Positions 63,869 through 64,000 of a DNA stretch of 64,000 bases are shown here, one piece after another. The notes beneath the pieces are model-generated. The model was not told the DNA's origin. It did not search any database and was given only the letters and a program-made list of their open reading frames with translations. Within the stretch, counting starts at the first letter, position 1; every line of letters starts with the position of its first letter. The translations under genes and the position numbers were made by a program. The stretch is from positions 310,001-374,000 of the forward strand of contig JALAHT010000001.1 in assembly GCA_025384855.1 (NCBI GenBank), given 5' to 3'. Origin of the DNA: Luteirhabdus salina. Its GTDB lineage: Bacteria; Bacteroidota; Bacteroidia; Flavobacteriales; Flavobacteriaceae.

Positions 63869-64000
63869 ATGAAACGATTCTTCAACAAAGAAAAAATAAA
63901 AAAATGGGGCCTGCGGATGGCCAAGGCTATTGCCATTGGACTGGGTATTTTAGGATTGTTTATAGTGTCCGTTTATTTTGGTGCCTGGGGACCTATCCCC
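63869..64000 (+). CDS. Probable class A penicillin-binding protein (N-terminal part)
   Basis: 44 codons before the window ends. ATG at 63869 opens MKRFFNKEKIKKWG, then a hydrophobic helix (AIAIGLGILGLFIVSVYFG) and the start AWGPIP. A short basic cytoplasmic tail, one membrane anchor and a GxxGxIP-like sequence directly after it resemble transglycosylase/transpeptidase (PBP1A) N-termini. The region is too short to show a catalytic motif, so other single-anchor proteins are possible. Confidence 0.5.
   Translation, partial: MKRFFNKEKIKKWGLRMAKAIAIGLGILGLFIVSVYFGAWGPIP

Overview
The window is a stretch of chromosome from a member of the Bacteroidota, almost certainly a marine-type Flavobacteriaceae. 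Evidence: type IX secretion and gliding genes (porU, porV, gldJ); a T9SS-sorted FG-GAP/UnbV protein; a Bacteroidota-style dcw cluster with a very long FtsZ and murF located elsewhere; promoters of the Bacteroidota form TTG-N19/20-TAnnTTTG; tRNA genes without an encoded CCA; and short GC-rich intergenic hairpins of the kind that litter flavobacterial genomes. I see no phage, plasmid, IS element, CRISPR array or defence island. Most of the window is core genome.

Layout. 1-2221: start of a phenylacetate (paa) operon on the minus strand (paaE, paaA, partial paaB), with a promoter whose spacer holds a perfect 18-bp palindrome. 2242-7914: an RND efflux operon (outer-membrane lipoprotein, adaptor, pump). 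8160-8933: repeats, tRNA-Arg(TCG) and yqeY. 9055-24790: the complete minus-strand dcw cluster mraZ-rsmH-ftsL-ftsI-murE-mraY-murD-ftsW-murG-murC-ftsQ-ftsA-ftsZ, fronted by an array of 10-bp-spaced GTGGTAAAA repeats that look like MraZ boxes. 25033-27475: an alpha/beta hydrolase and mpl, with mpl bracketed by two copies of a complex repeat element. 27892-33433: a TPR protein, two DUF4136 lipoproteins, obgE and adk (minus), then purK and purE (plus). 33531-37258: an M3 peptidase, an ECF sigma factor with a small zinc-type anti-sigma candidate, and a UbiA-like membrane protein. 37398-40247: gcvP, interrupted by an in-frame TAA. 40411-45579: ketosynthase III, methyltransferase, GT2 glycosyltransferase, alkaline phosphatase and an MlaE/MlaF lipid transporter. 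45648-51141: a T9SS cargo protein, a DUF389 membrane protein, mannose-1-phosphate guanylyltransferase, a SprT-like metalloprotease and a short-chain dehydrogenase. 51196-59806: pdhC, pdhA, cdd, porV and porU (minus). 60016-63050: gldJ and murF (plus). 63096-63579: two tRNA-Val genes separated by a tandem 99-bp repeat. 63869-64000: start of a probable class A penicillin-binding protein.

How it works together. The window carries nearly all cytoplasmic steps of meso-DAP peptidoglycan synthesis (MurC, D, E, F, MraY, MurG) together with recycling (Mpl), septal synthesis (FtsW, FtsI, FtsQ, FtsL), the Z ring (FtsZ, FtsA) and the regulator MraZ. PorU and PorV form the cell-surface module that cleaves and anchors T9SS cargo, and the FG-GAP protein at 45648 carries the sorting domain that they recognise. 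PdhA and PdhC supply two of the pyruvate dehydrogenase components.

The points most worth a second look are the ochre codon inside gcvP, the MraZ-box array, the palindrome in the paa promoter, the ketosynthase/methyltransferase/GT2 operon beside MlaEF, the twin elements around mpl, and the tRNA 5'-end duplications. None is clearly an undescribed system. The ketosynthase-methyltransferase-glycosyltransferase cluster is the best candidate for unassigned biochemistry.
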